Source of the DNA: RGIG4708 sp045538875
GTDB lineage: Bacteria > Bacillota > Clostridia > UMGS1810
Assembly (NCBI GenBank): GCA_045538875.1
Contig: JAZQEG010000007.1
Coordinates: forward strand, 1-64,000
DNA: 64,000 nucleotides
Direction of reading: 5' to 3'
Shown here one piece after another: positions 41,770 through 50,270 of the stretch (within the stretch, counting starts at the first letter, position 1; every line of letters begins with the position of its first letter). Position numbers and translations under genes: made by a program. The notes under the pieces are model-generated. The model was not told the origin of the DNA. It worked only from the letters and a program-made list of their open reading frames with translations, and did not search any database.

Positions 41770-43620
41770 ATGCGTATTTTATATAACAGCAAAATAAACA
41801 AAAAACCCTTTGGTTGTTTAAAAACAGACGAGGAATGTGTTATACACTTGCACATTCCTTGTTGTTGTATGACAAACACTGTATTTTTGCTGTTTAACTC
41901 TGATGACAACTCAAGGCAATATACCTTTGAAATGAGCCTGGAGCAAAAGCAAAATGATTATGATATATACTGCGCAAAATTTTGTATAGATATGGCAGAT
42001 TTGTACTTTTACAAGTTCCACATAGTAACGCAGGACGGCGAGTTTGACCTGTACAAAGAGGGTTACTCCGACACAAATATGGGTTCAGGGGATATGTGGC
42101 AGCTTACTGTGTACAACAAAGATTATGATACGCCCGAGGATTTTAAGGGTAAGGTTATGTATCAGATTTTCCCTGACAGATTTTGCCGCGAGGGCAATGT
42201 AGACACCAAGGGTAAGCTTGAGCCGTATTGGGTGCACCAATGTGCCAACGATGTACCGCATTACCTGCCCGACCAAAATGGCGAAATTCTCAACAACGAC
42301 TTTTTTGGCGGCAATTTGCAGGGCATCACTTCAAAGCTTTATTACCTCAAAAAGCTTGGTGTGTCGATTATTTATCTCAACCCCATTTTTAAAGCATATT
42401 CAAACCACCGCTACGACACCTGCGATTACAAAACAATTGACCCTATGCTTGGTGATGAAAGTGATTTTGTAACCCTTTGCAAAGAGGCGCACGAGCGTGG
42501 TATAAAAATTATTCTTGACGGAGTGTTTTCACACACAGGCAGCAATAGTGTGTATTTTGACGCAAAGCATATATTTGGTAACGGCGCAGTTTCTAACCCC
42601 AATTCGCCTTACAAAAACTGGTACAAATTTTTTGAGTACCCAAACAAATACGAAAGCTGGTGGGGCATTGCCACTCTGCCTTGTGTAGAGGAGCTTAACC
42701 CACATTATTTGGAATATGTAATCACAGGCAAAGACAGCGTTGTCAAGTACTGGCTTGATAAAGGTGCTGACGGATTTAGACTCGATGTGGCAGATGAATT
42801 GCCTGATGAATTTATAAAGCTGCTTACCGACACCGTTCATGCTCACAAAAAAGGCGCCTTTATTATAGGCGAGGTATGGGAGGATGCATCAAACAAAATT
42901 GCATACAGCGTACGAAGAAAGTATTTTTCGCAATGTGAGCTTGATTCGGTAATGAATTACCCCTTTATGAATGCCATAATTGCACTGTGTATGGGCAATA
43001 TGAGTGTTTTTGATTTTGAAAAAAGTATTATGACAATATGCGAAAATTATCCAAAGCCTGTCACTGACTGCCTTATGAACAGCTTGTCCACCCACGACAC
43101 CGCACGAATTTTTACTGTGCTGTCGGGCGCCGATTTGTCACTTCCAAAAGAGCAAAAATCAAATTATGTGCTTACCGATGCGCAAAAGAGCGTTGCTTTT
43201 GAAAGGCTTTTTACAGCAATATTTTTGCAGTTTGTTTTGCCGGGATGCCCCTGTATATATTATGGCGATGAAATTGCAATGGAAGGCTTTGGCGATCCGT
43301 TTAACAGAGGATTTTTTAGGTGGGAAAACACTGGCAATGCCACAAGCGCGTTTGTTGAGCATATGGCAAAGCTTAAAAACACTGTTAAACCCCTCCAGAC
43401 CGGCAATATATCTGTAATGTGCCACGCCGCTATTAGCGTAATGCACATAACAAGGATGTTAAATGGCCAAATTGCCGATGCGGTTATAAACAGAGGCAAC
43501 TCAATATACACAGTTAATGTGCCAAACCAAAAATGTGTTGTATGCCACAACGCTACAATAACAAGCGACAAAACACTTATACACAAAAACGGTTTTGCGT
43601 TGTTTGTTTATGATATGTAA
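41770..43620 (+). CDS. GH13 alpha-glucosidase/neopullulanase-like enzyme
   Basis: A 616-residue cytoplasmic GH13 protein without signal peptide. The N-terminal 110 residues form a beta-sandwich (CBM34-like). The barrel starts VMYQIFPDRFCREGN, and motifs are DGVFSHTG, GADGFRLDVADELP (nucleophile Asp), FIIGEVWEDAS (Glu) and NSLSTHDTAR. The VMYQIFPDRF and YLNPIF segments are typical of cyclomaltodextrinase, neopullulanase and maltodextrin glucosidase. It probably trims branched limit dextrins left by GlgP, with MalQ encoded at the far end of the window. I chose the ATG at 41770, two bases after the glgP stop; a TTG at 41758 is possible. Confidence 0.88.
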   Translation: MRILYNSKINKKPFGCLKTDEECVIHLHIPCCCMTNTVFLLFNSDDNSRQYTFEMSLEQKQNDYDIYCAKFCIDMADLYFYKFHIVTQDGEFDLYKEGYSDTNMGSGDMWQLTVYNKDYDTPEDFKGKVMYQIFPDRFCREGNVDTKGKLEPYWVHQCANDVPHYLPDQNGEILNNDFFGGNLQGITSKLYYLKKLGVSIIYLNPIFKAYSNHRYDTCDYKTIDPMLGDESDFVTLCKEAHERGIKIILDGVFSHTGSNSVYFDAKHIFGNGAVSNPNSPYKNWYKFFEYPNKYESWWGIATLPCVEELNPHYLEYVITGKDSVVKYWLDKGADGFRLDVADELPDEFIKLLTDTVHAHKKGAFIIGEVWEDASNKIAYSVRRKYFSQCELDSVMNYPFMNAIIALCMGNMSVFDFEKSIMTICENYPKPVTDCLMNSLSTHDTARIFTVLSGADLSLPKEQKSNYVLTDAQKSVAFERLFTAIFLQFVLPGCPCIYYGDEIAMEGFGDPFNRGFFRWENTGNATSAFVEHMAKLKNTVKPLQTGNISVMCHAAISVMHITRMLNGQIADAVINRGNSIYTVNVPNQKCVVCHNATITSDKTLIHKNGFALFVYDM

Positions 43621-43678
43621 TTTACTCACATCTGTAAATATGACAAATGTCAGATTTATATAAAGGAGGGCTATACTT

Positions 43679-45493
43679 ATGAGCAAAAAAAATTTTTTAT
43701 GCGTGCTTTTTGCTTTAGCATTTGCATTTACATCGATGCCTGCATTTGCCGCACAAACTCACGCAATTGTTGACGACTCAGTTGTTGCAACACCCTCAAA
43801 AGACAATGCATATGTTATTCTTGGCGACCCTGTTGAGAGCAACAAAATGTCTTTTATAGATGGACTTTTAAATGAAAATATTCAACAAACCGACCCTACC
43901 TATTCCGAAAAATTTGAGCAAGACGGAATAAAGGGCAGGAAAGTGTATAAGCAAAACTATGCTTACTTTACACTCGACAAACAAAACTACGACTTTTCGG
44001 GCAGTAAATACCTTGTGCTTATAACATACTATGACTTTGGCCCCGATAGAGGTTACTTTCACTTTGAATACAACAGCACCTCTTCCAAAAACAAAAGAAT
44101 TTCGGTAGAAAAACCAGGCACAGTTGCAAAGTGGAGCACAGCAAAAATCATAATAGATGATGCGGCATTTTGTGGAGCTATGGAAAATGGTGCCGATATG
44201 CGTATAGCATCGGGACTTTACAATGCATTTTCAAAAATTGAAATTATAAATTTAGACCAAACACAAAATTTTCAGAGCATTGCCACCGCAGTAAACTATG
44301 ATAAACAGCAAAACCTCGAAAAGCTTGGCCTTTACAGCCGCAAAAAAGACAAAACACAAAATTATCCTCTGACTGCCACAATGACAAGAATACAAGTTCT
44401 TGACTCTGTACTTAAGGCTGTAGGCTGCGAAAGCGAAATTGACTCGGCCCAACCAAATACAGAATTTGTTGACATATCAGGCAAAGACGCAAAAATTGTA
44501 GGTGTTGCACGCAAATACAACCTTGCGGCAATGCCGGAAGACAAAAAATTTGACCCACAAAAAGTATGCACGGTTCGCGAGATGCTTACATTTTACTTAA
44601 GATATATGGGTTATGGCAGCCCCGAGCTTTACAACACCGCTTTTGAGGTTGCAAACAAAAATGGTTTAATAAAAGAAACTGACCTCATTTTTGGTGCAGA
44701 CAGACCGATAACAAGAGATAACTTTGTAGCAATTGCTTATAATGGTCTTAATTCTTCGTTTAAAAGAGGCGAGCAACAAACCATTCTTGTAGACAGTCTT
44801 CTCAAAAAAGGTGTGCTTAAACACGCTGATACCACGCCTCTTGGCCTCGCATCTTACAAATTGTATATTGCAGGTGATTCTATTGCAGCAAAATACAGTG
44901 AAGCAAGCGAAATCGTTGGTTGGGGTATGATTATCCCGAGCCATTTTAAAAAAGATGTTTTGGTTGTCAACTATGCACAGTCAGGAGCTTCTACAAAGAC
45001 GTTTTCTAATATTAATTCAATTACAAAAGATTTAAATCAAAACGACTATGTAATAATACAGTTTGGCCACAACGACAGTGCGTCCAATTCACGCGGTGTA
45101 GACCAAGCAACATATGCGGCAAATCTCACGTCATTTATACAAAAAATTATATCAAAGGGTGCGACTCCAATTGTTGCAACTTCTATTTGCCGTTATATGT
45201 ACAATGAGGGCACACTCGAATACAACATTGAGTCTGACAGAATTATGAGTTACCGAAATGTCGCAAAACAGGTTGCCGAGCAAAACGATGTTGCATTTAT
45301 AGATGTTGCAAAGCTTATGATACAAAAAACAAAAGACCTTTCCAAATCACAGCTTGATAAAATGTATGTAGACGAAGGTAACAACAACAGGGTTCACCTT
45401 AGTCAAACAGGTGCAGAGTTTGTAGCCAGCATTATTGCAGATGCCATAGATTCTACCACAAGCCTTGCCAGACTTAGTGCATATCTCAAATAA
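43679..45493 (+). CDS. Secreted SGNH esterase with SLH-like repeats (rhamnogalacturonan acetylesterase type)
   Basis: A 604-residue protein: signal peptide (residues 1-24, ends AFA), a beta-rich domain (25-190), degenerate SLH-like repeats (about 220-375, including FVDISGKDAKIVGVARKYNLAAM and FGADRPITRDNFVAIAYN), then a C-terminal SGNH hydrolase (about 395-600). SGNH blocks: LYIAGDSIAAKY (nucleophile Ser), SGASTKTF (Gly), IQFGHNDSAS (Asn) and NNNRVHLSQTG (His near 573). The residue three before that His, normally Asp, is Asn. It resembles CE12 enzymes that remove acetyl groups from pectin. The wall-binding repeats suggest it is held on the cell surface. It follows the glycogen genes by 58 bases but may be separately regulated. 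Confidence 0.85.
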   Translation: MSKKNFLCVLFALAFAFTSMPAFAAQTHAIVDDSVVATPSKDNAYVILGDPVESNKMSFIDGLLNENIQQTDPTYSEKFEQDGIKGRKVYKQNYAYFTLDKQNYDFSGSKYLVLITYYDFGPDRGYFHFEYNSTSSKNKRISVEKPGTVAKWSTAKIIIDDAAFCGAMENGADMRIASGLYNAFSKIEIINLDQTQNFQSIATAVNYDKQQNLEKLGLYSRKKDKTQNYPLTATMTRIQVLDSVLKAVGCESEIDSAQPNTEFVDISGKDAKIVGVARKYNLAAMPEDKKFDPQKVCTVREMLTFYLRYMGYGSPELYNTAFEVANKNGLIKETDLIFGADRPITRDNFVAIAYNGLNSSFKRGEQQTILVDSLLKKGVLKHADTTPLGLASYKLYIAGDSIAAKYSEASEIVGWGMIIPSHFKKDVLVVNYAQSGASTKTFSNINSITKDLNQNDYVIIQFGHNDSASNSRGVDQATYAANLTSFIQKIISKGATPIVATSICRYMYNEGTLEYNIESDRIMSYRNVAKQVAEQNDVAFIDVAKLMIQKTKDLSKSQLDKMYVDEGNNNRVHLSQTGAEFVASIIADAIDSTTSLARLSAYLK

Positions 45494-45546
45494 TTGGCAA
45501 CAAGTTATTTGTACAACTAAATACAGCAGTTAAAACTTTGTTTAAT

Positions 45547-45595
45547 ACAAAACCCCGACCAAACAAATTGTTTATATGTTTGGTCGGGGTTTTGT
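45547..45595. terminator. Strong bidirectional terminator between convergent genes
   Basis: A perfect 19-bp stem (45547-45565 with 45577-45595, core CCCCGACCAAAC) around an 11-base loop, with A/T runs within both arms. It serves the esterase gene on plus and the alcohol dehydrogenase gene on minus. Confidence 0.92.
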
Positions 45596-45608
45596 ACAAC
45601 TGTATTTT

Positions 45609-46778
45609 TTAATAACAACTATTGAAAATATCCTCTATTACCTGGTAGTCCATATCAATTACACACTTTACACTACGCTGTTTGTTAAATGTGCAAAGGT
45701 CCGCAAGCCTTTTAATACAGTCGCGGCCTATGCCAAAATTCGACAGCCTTTGAGGCATACCAAGAGAAACAAAATACTGCGCCATTTTGTCTATTCCAAG
45801 CTGCGCGGCTTTTTGGTCATCGCTCTCGGTTACATCCCACACTCTGCGTGCAAACTGAGCAAAGCGCAAAATATCGTTTTTGTACACATATTTTGCCCAT
45901 GCGGGAAACAGCACTGCAAGCCCTGCTCCATGAGCTATCTCGTCAAATTCACCGCTTAAAGCATACTCAAGCTGATGCACAGGGAGCGCATCCTCCCTGC
46001 CACATCCTGTCAATCCGTTGTGCGAAAGACTCGACGCCCACATCATATTTGCCCTGGCATTGTAATCGCAAGGCTCGGTGATGAGTGTTGTCCCTGCTTG
46101 TATTACACATTTTAAAATACTTTCCGAAATTCTGTCGGTCAAATCTGTTGCCGGGTATGGAGTAAAATACCTTTCCATTGTATGTGCCATAATGTCCACA
46201 ACACCGCAAGCAGTTTGATATTTGCTTACAGAGTATGTAAGCTCAGGATTACATATTGCAAACAAGCACCTGTTAAAATCGCTGTTGTATCCACGCTTCA
46301 TATTAAGCTCGGTGTTGGTTATAACTGCCGAAGAGCTCATTTCGCTGCCTGCAGCAGCTATTGTTAGTATGCATCCAACTGGGAGTGCATCTTTTGGAGT
46401 GCTTTTGCGCGTTGGGAAGTCCCACACATCGCAATCTGATACCGCTCCCGCTGCTGTATACTTTGACGAGTCAAGCACACTGCCTCCGCCAACTGCCAAA
46501 ATCATTTGCACTTTGTTTTCCTTAGCAACCTTTATGGCATCTCGCACAAAACTCAGTTTGGGGTTTGGCTCTACACCTCCCATTTCGATTACCTTTATTC
46601 CGTACTTATTAAGTGATGTCATTATCTGGGTATAAAGCCCGCTTTTTTTAATGCTGCCCATTCCGTATTGCATCATTATTGTATCGTATCCATAATCGCT
46701 TATTATTTTGCCTACATCCTTGTGTGTATCCTTGCCAAAAAATACTTTTGTAGGAGCATAATATACAAAATTTTCCAT
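45609..46778 (-). CDS. Iron-containing alcohol dehydrogenase (BdhA/YqhD-like)
   Basis: A 389-residue group III alcohol dehydrogenase. NAD(P)-binding GGGSVLDSSKYTAAGA is at residues 97-112; metal ligands are in the expected places: Asp/His in VVDIMAHTMERYF, His in LPVHQLEYALSG and His in EIAHGAGLAVLFP. The LPVHQLEY variant is typical of butanol dehydrogenase and YqhD-type enzymes. It reduces aldehydes such as butyraldehyde or acetaldehyde to alcohols in fermentation, or detoxifies aldehydes. It is monocistronic, flanked by terminators. Confidence 0.92.
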   Translation of the reverse strand: MENFVYYAPTKVFFGKDTHKDVGKIISDYGYDTIMMQYGMGSIKKSGLYTQIMTSLNKYGIKVIEMGGVEPNPKLSFVRDAIKVAKENKVQMILAVGGGSVLDSSKYTAAGAVSDCDVWDFPTRKSTPKDALPVGCILTIAAAGSEMSSSAVITNTELNMKRGYNSDFNRCLFAICNPELTYSVSKYQTACGVVDIMAHTMERYFTPYPATDLTDRISESILKCVIQAGTTLITEPCDYNARANMMWASSLSHNGLTGCGREDALPVHQLEYALSGEFDEIAHGAGLAVLFPAWAKYVYKNDILRFAQFARRVWDVTESDDQKAAQLGIDKMAQYFVSLGMPQRLSNFGIGRDCIKRLADLCTFNKQRSVKCVIDMDYQVIEDIFNSCY

Positions 46779-46838
46779 AATTTCACCTCTTTTTATAGTA
46801 CAGCATCACCGATATCACCCGCGTCGCTCTATGAAAAT

Positions 46839-46872
46839 ACTCCCCTTTTATTTATCTCTAAAAAAGGGGAGT
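46839..46872. terminator. Hairpin downstream of lysS, upstream of the dehydrogenase gene
   Basis: ACTCCCCTTTT and AAAAGGGGAGT pair over 11 bases around a 12-base loop. On the minus strand it lies about 360 bases past the lysS stop and 60 bases before the dehydrogenase start, so it separates the two. Confidence 0.65.
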
Positions 46873-46933
46873 TTATTGACTTGTGCTACTGCGCTCGCAA
46901 CGTTTAATTTTAACAAACGTTGCGCTGCTCACC

Positions 46934-47028
46934 TCGCATGCATTCGCCCTCGCATGCTCGCGGCACACCCGTGTGCCTTTTTGCTCGCTTACGACGCATT
47001 TCGTTTGCTACGCAAACTTATTTGTCGG
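46934..47028. repeat. 95-bp direct repeat, copy 1
   Basis: Matches 47151-47245 at 93 of 95 bases, 217 bases apart. The unit is rich in small palindromes: GCATGC, GGCACACCCGTGTGCC (a hairpin followed by TTTTT on the plus strand) and TTTGCTACGCAAA. It is preceded by an inverted repeat (CAACGTTT...AAACGTTG, about 46898-46923). It ends with TTATTTGTCGG, which is the lysS stop region in copy 2 but non-coding here. Confidence 0.9.
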
Positions 47029-47150
47029 AAAGCTTTTCTTTTCTCAATAAAGCTGTCACTCATTTTGTGCCTGCCTTTAATGATATTCGTTTTCGGCTTC
47101 TACGACTCCGTTCAAAACGCTTTATTTATAAAAAGGAAGCGTTTCTCACT

Positions 47151-47245
47151 TCGCATGCATTCGCCCTCGCACGCTCGCGGCACACCTGTGTGCCTTTTTG
47201 CTCGCTTACGACGCATTTCGTTTGCTACGCAAACTTATTTGTCGG
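47151..47245. repeat. 95-bp direct repeat, copy 2, overlapping the lysS stop codon
   Basis: The second copy extends 11 bases into lysS (stop codon 47235-47237 plus the Lys, Asp and part of the Ala codon). It differs from copy 1 at two positions, one of them in the loop of the GGCACAC hairpin. It is also preceded by a small inverted repeat (AACGC...GCGTT, about 47116-47143). The bases between the copies (47029-47150) show no gene. Confidence 0.9.
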
Positions 47246-48797
47246 CGAGTGGCTTCATTGTTGGGAATAACAGCACATCTCTGATTGCAGCAGAGTCGGT
47301 AAGGAGCATACACATTCTGTCGATACCAAAGCCTATGCCACCAGTAGGAGGCATACCTATTTCAAGTGCATTCATAAAGTCCTCATCTGTTGTATTTGCT
47401 TCTTCATCACCTTGGGCAAGCAACTCTTCCTGAGCTTTAAAGCGCTCTCTCTGGTCAATAGGATCGTTAAGCTCCGAGTAAGCATTTGCCATTTCCCAGC
47501 CGTTCATAAAAAATTCAAAACGTTCTACATAGTCGGGATTTTCCGGCTTTTTCTTTGTAAGAGGCGAAATTTCTATTGGGTGATCCATAACAAATGTAGG
47601 CTGAACAAGGTGCTCCTCAACATATTCTTCAAAAAACAGATTGAGAATATCGCCTTTTTTATGACGCTCTTCATATTCTACATGATGCTGTTTTGCAACC
47701 TCACGCGCCTGCTCGATTGTTTGTATTTCGTTAAAGTCAACGCCCGAATATTTTTTAACCGCGTCAACCATTGTAATCCTTTCAAATGGTTTGCCAAGGT
47801 CCATTTCGATGCCGTTGTACACAATTTTTGTGGTGCCAAGCACCTCCATAGCAACATGGCGGTAGAGGTTTTCTGTCAAATCCATCATACCGTGGTAATC
47901 GGTATATGCCTGATAAAGCTCCATAAGTGTAAACTCAGGATTGTGACGAGTGTCAAGGCCTTCGTTACGGAACACTCTGCCAATTTCGTAAACACGCTCA
48001 AGCCCTCCTACAATAAGGCGTTTAAGGTAAAGCTCAAGAGAAATACGAAGCTTGAAATCCTCGTCAAGTGCATTAAAGTGTGTTTCAAAGGGGCGTGCTG
48101 CAGCACCGCCTGCATTTGAAACAAGCATAGGAGTTTCTACCTCCAAAAAGCCTTGACCGTTTAAGTAACTGCGTATTGCAGAAATAATTTTTGAACGCTT
48201 TATAAATGTATCTCTTACATCTGCATTCATAATAAGGTCAACATATCTTTGGCGGTAGCGAAGGTCTGTATTGGTCATACCATGAAATTTTTCGGGGAGA
48301 GTCATAAGAGATTTTGACAAAAGTGTAATTTTTGCTGCTCTTACCGAAATTTCACCTGTTTGTGTGGTAAAAACCTCACCCTCAACGCCTATTATGTCAC
48401 CGATATCAAGCTTTTTAAAACGATTGTATTCATCATCGCCAAGGATATCTTTTTTAACAAATATCTGAATCTGGCCGTCATAATCCTGAATATGAACAAA
48501 TCCAACTTTACCCATACCTCTTTTAGACATAATACGGCCTGCAAGTATTACATTTTTGCCATCAAGCGGAGAAATTTTTGCATCTATTACTTCAACCTCT
48601 TCGCTGCCGCGTTTTGTAACTTCTCTTTTTTCGGTGGTATAGTTTTGTGTAAGCTGACCTGATGTGTGTGTGCGTTCATACTTGGTGATAGTAAAAGGGT
48701 CTTTTCCTTCAGCTACGAGTTCGCTGAGTTTATCACGTCTTACCTGCAAAATTTCGCTCAAACTCTGTTCTTGCTGTGTTGTGTTATGTTGGTCCAT
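47235..48797 (-). CDS. lysS: Lysyl-tRNA synthetase, class II
   Basis: A 520-residue class IIb synthetase. The N-terminal OB-fold anticodon domain (about residues 55-170; GRIMSKRGMGKVGFVHIQDYDGQIQIFVKKD) is followed by the catalytic domain with motif 1 (GFLEVETPML), motif 2 (RVFRNEGLDTRHNPEFTLMELYQAY) and motif 3 (GMPPTGGIGFGIDRMCML). It charges tRNA-Lys. The final residues are PLADK, with the last codons inside a 95-bp repeat. The ATG follows AAGGAGT; greA lies 12 bases upstream and recR before it, so recR-greA-lysS look cotranscribed. Confidence 0.97.
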   Translation of the reverse strand: MDQHNTTQQEQSLSEILQVRRDKLSELVAEGKDPFTITKYERTHTSGQLTQNYTTEKREVTKRGSEEVEVIDAKISPLDGKNVILAGRIMSKRGMGKVGFVHIQDYDGQIQIFVKKDILGDDEYNRFKKLDIGDIIGVEGEVFTTQTGEISVRAAKITLLSKSLMTLPEKFHGMTNTDLRYRQRYVDLIMNADVRDTFIKRSKIISAIRSYLNGQGFLEVETPMLVSNAGGAAARPFETHFNALDEDFKLRISLELYLKRLIVGGLERVYEIGRVFRNEGLDTRHNPEFTLMELYQAYTDYHGMMDLTENLYRHVAMEVLGTTKIVYNGIEMDLGKPFERITMVDAVKKYSGVDFNEIQTIEQAREVAKQHHVEYEERHKKGDILNLFFEEYVEEHLVQPTFVMDHPIEISPLTKKKPENPDYVERFEFFMNGWEMANAYSELNDPIDQRERFKAQEELLAQGDEEANTTDEDFMNALEIGMPPTGGIGFGIDRMCMLLTDSAAIRDVLLFPTMKPLADK

Positions 48798-48809
48798 TTG
48801 TGATACTCC

Positions 48810-49283
48810 TTACTTTTGTATTTCGAGAATTTTAAATGTAATAATACCGTTAGGTGTTTCAATTTCTACATTATCGCCAAGCTTTTTGCCCAAAAGACCT
48901 TTGCCGATGGGGGATTCGTCTGAGATTTTGTTGTTAAGAGGATCTGCTTCGGTTGAGCCCACAATTGTGTAAACAACCTCTTCATCAAAGTCACAGTCAA
49001 AAACCTTAACCGAAGAGCAAATGCTAACAACATCGCTTGGTGAGTCGCTTGCCGATACAACCTTTGCGTTTTGAATAAGATTTTCAATTTCAACAACGCG
49101 CTGCTCCATTGAAGCTTGTGCTTCTTTGGCTGCATCATACTCCGAATTTTCGGAAAGGTCGCCAAAGCTGCGTGCTTCTTTGATTTTTTCTGCTATTTCT
49201 TTACGTTTAACTACCTTGAGATATTCAAGTTCCTGTTCTAATTTTGCAAGACCTTCGGCTGTTAGTATTACTTCCTTTGCCAT
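48810..49283 (-). CDS. greA: Transcription elongation factor GreA
   Basis: A 157-residue GreA. The N-terminal coiled coil (LTAEGLAKLEQELEYLKVVKRKEIAEKIKEARSFGDLSENSEYDAAKEAQ) has the acidic tip DLSENSEYD that enters the RNA polymerase secondary channel. The C-terminal FKBP-like domain ends ISDESPIGKGLLGKKLGDNVEIETPNG. It rescues backtracked RNA polymerase by stimulating transcript cleavage. It is 25 bases from recR and 12 from lysS. The ATG follows AAAGGAG. Confidence 0.97.
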   Translation of the reverse strand: MAKEVILTAEGLAKLEQELEYLKVVKRKEIAEKIKEARSFGDLSENSEYDAAKEAQASMEQRVVEIENLIQNAKVVSASDSPSDVVSICSSVKVFDCDFDEEVVYTIVGSTEADPLNNKISDESPIGKGLLGKKLGDNVEIETPNGIITFKILEIQK

Positions 49284-49308
49284 TATAAATCTCCTTTAAA
49301 ATAAATAA

Positions 49309-49905
49309 TTAAATTTCGCGTCTGCCCTCAATGGCTTTAACAAGGGTAACCTGGTCGGCATATTCCAGGTCGCCGCCAACAGGCAGTCCGTATGCAATGC
49401 GCGTTACCTTTACACCAAAAGGACGAATAAGTCGTGATATATACATGGCTGTGGCTTCTCCTTCGATGCTCGGGCTGTTTGCCATAATAACCTCTTTGAC
49501 CTCGCCTGATGCAACTCTTTTAAGCAGCTCTTTAATGCGAATGTCGTCGGGTCCTATGCCGTCCATTGGTGATATGGCACCATGAAGCACATGATACAAA
49601 CCAAAATATTCACGGGTTTTTTCAAGAGCAATAACATCTTTTGCCTGCTCCATAACACATATGACAGAATGATCCCTTTTATGATTGGAACATATTTCGC
49701 AAGGGTCTGATTCGGTAATATTCTGACACACGGAACAATAGTGAATTTTTTGTTTTGCATCGGTAATGGCTTTTATCATATCGTCTGTTTCCTGCTGTGA
49801 TAGCGACAGCACATGATATGCCATACGGACTGCACTTTTATGACCTACCCCGGGCATTTTTTGAAAAACCTCGATGAGTTTGGAAAATGATGCTGTGTAA
49901 AGCAT
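49309..49905 (-). CDS. recR: Recombination protein RecR
   Basis: A 198-residue RecR. Helix-hairpin-helix MPGVGHKSAVRMAYHVL (about residues 16-32), zinc finger CSVCQNITESDPCEIC, and a Toprim domain (VICVMEQAKDVIALEKTREYFGLYHVLHGAISPMDGIGPDDI). With RecF and RecO it loads RecA at single-strand gaps. The ATG at 49905 follows AAGGAG; an in-frame start at 49935 would add ten non-family residues. The usual upstream partner ybaB (and dnaX) is absent. Confidence 0.96.
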   Translation of the reverse strand: MLYTASFSKLIEVFQKMPGVGHKSAVRMAYHVLSLSQQETDDMIKAITDAKQKIHYCSVCQNITESDPCEICSNHKRDHSVICVMEQAKDVIALEKTREYFGLYHVLHGAISPMDGIGPDDIRIKELLKRVASGEVKEVIMANSPSIEGEATAMYISRLIRPFGVKVTRIAYGLPVGGDLEYADQVTLVKAIEGRREI

Positions 49906-49989
49906 TGCCAACTCCTTCTGATACAAGTATCGCAAGGTAACACAACGTAATTTAAATCAGTTTATGCACCTCAAAACATTAGTGCTAAT

Positions 49990-50018
49990 ATTATACCACA
50001 ATAAGCAAATAAATGCAA
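49990..50018 (-). promoter_or_regulatory. Sigma-A promoter of recR-greA-lysS
   Basis: On the minus strand TTGCAT (50013-50018) and TATAAT (49990-49995) lie 17 bases apart, with an extended -10 TGG. It is about 85 bases before recR. Confidence 0.75.
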
Positions 50019-50077
50019 ATGTTTTTTAAACAAACATGCCGATTTTTGCAAAAGTTGTCAACATTGGTGTTCAAGGA

Positions 50078-50128
50078 GCTTGAAGTTCAACTTGAAGTTA
50101 TTTTTTTGCAATGTCGAATTTGTGCACA
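50078..50128 (+). promoter_or_regulatory. Candidate control region of spo0A with a 0A box
   Basis: TGTCGAA at 50112-50118 is a perfect Spo0A-binding box (TGNCGAA), suggesting autoregulation. Just before it the nonamer CTTGAAGTT occurs twice (50079-50099), and just after it lies the palindrome TGTGCACA (50121-50128). No convincing sigma-A or sigma-H pair was identified in the 365-base gap between recR and spo0A. Confidence 0.5.
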
Positions 50129-50270
50129 TTGTATGGATTGCCGTAGAAAAATAGTTTATTTTACACAATTACGAAGGATTTAAAAACTCATTATGCGTTT
50201 TTTTGTTTGGGGAGTTTATAATTATTTTGTTGTTAAATTTAAAATAATGTTTTTTAAGGAGGAAAAAATG

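Noticed and set aside
46831..47433. 200-residue open frame on the plus strand
   Set aside because: Covers the 95-bp repeats and the antisense of lysS; composition is Arg/Ala/Leu-rich without any family and no ribosome binding site.
47412..48119. 235-residue open frame on the plus strand
   Set aside because: Antisense to lysS; no recognisable features.
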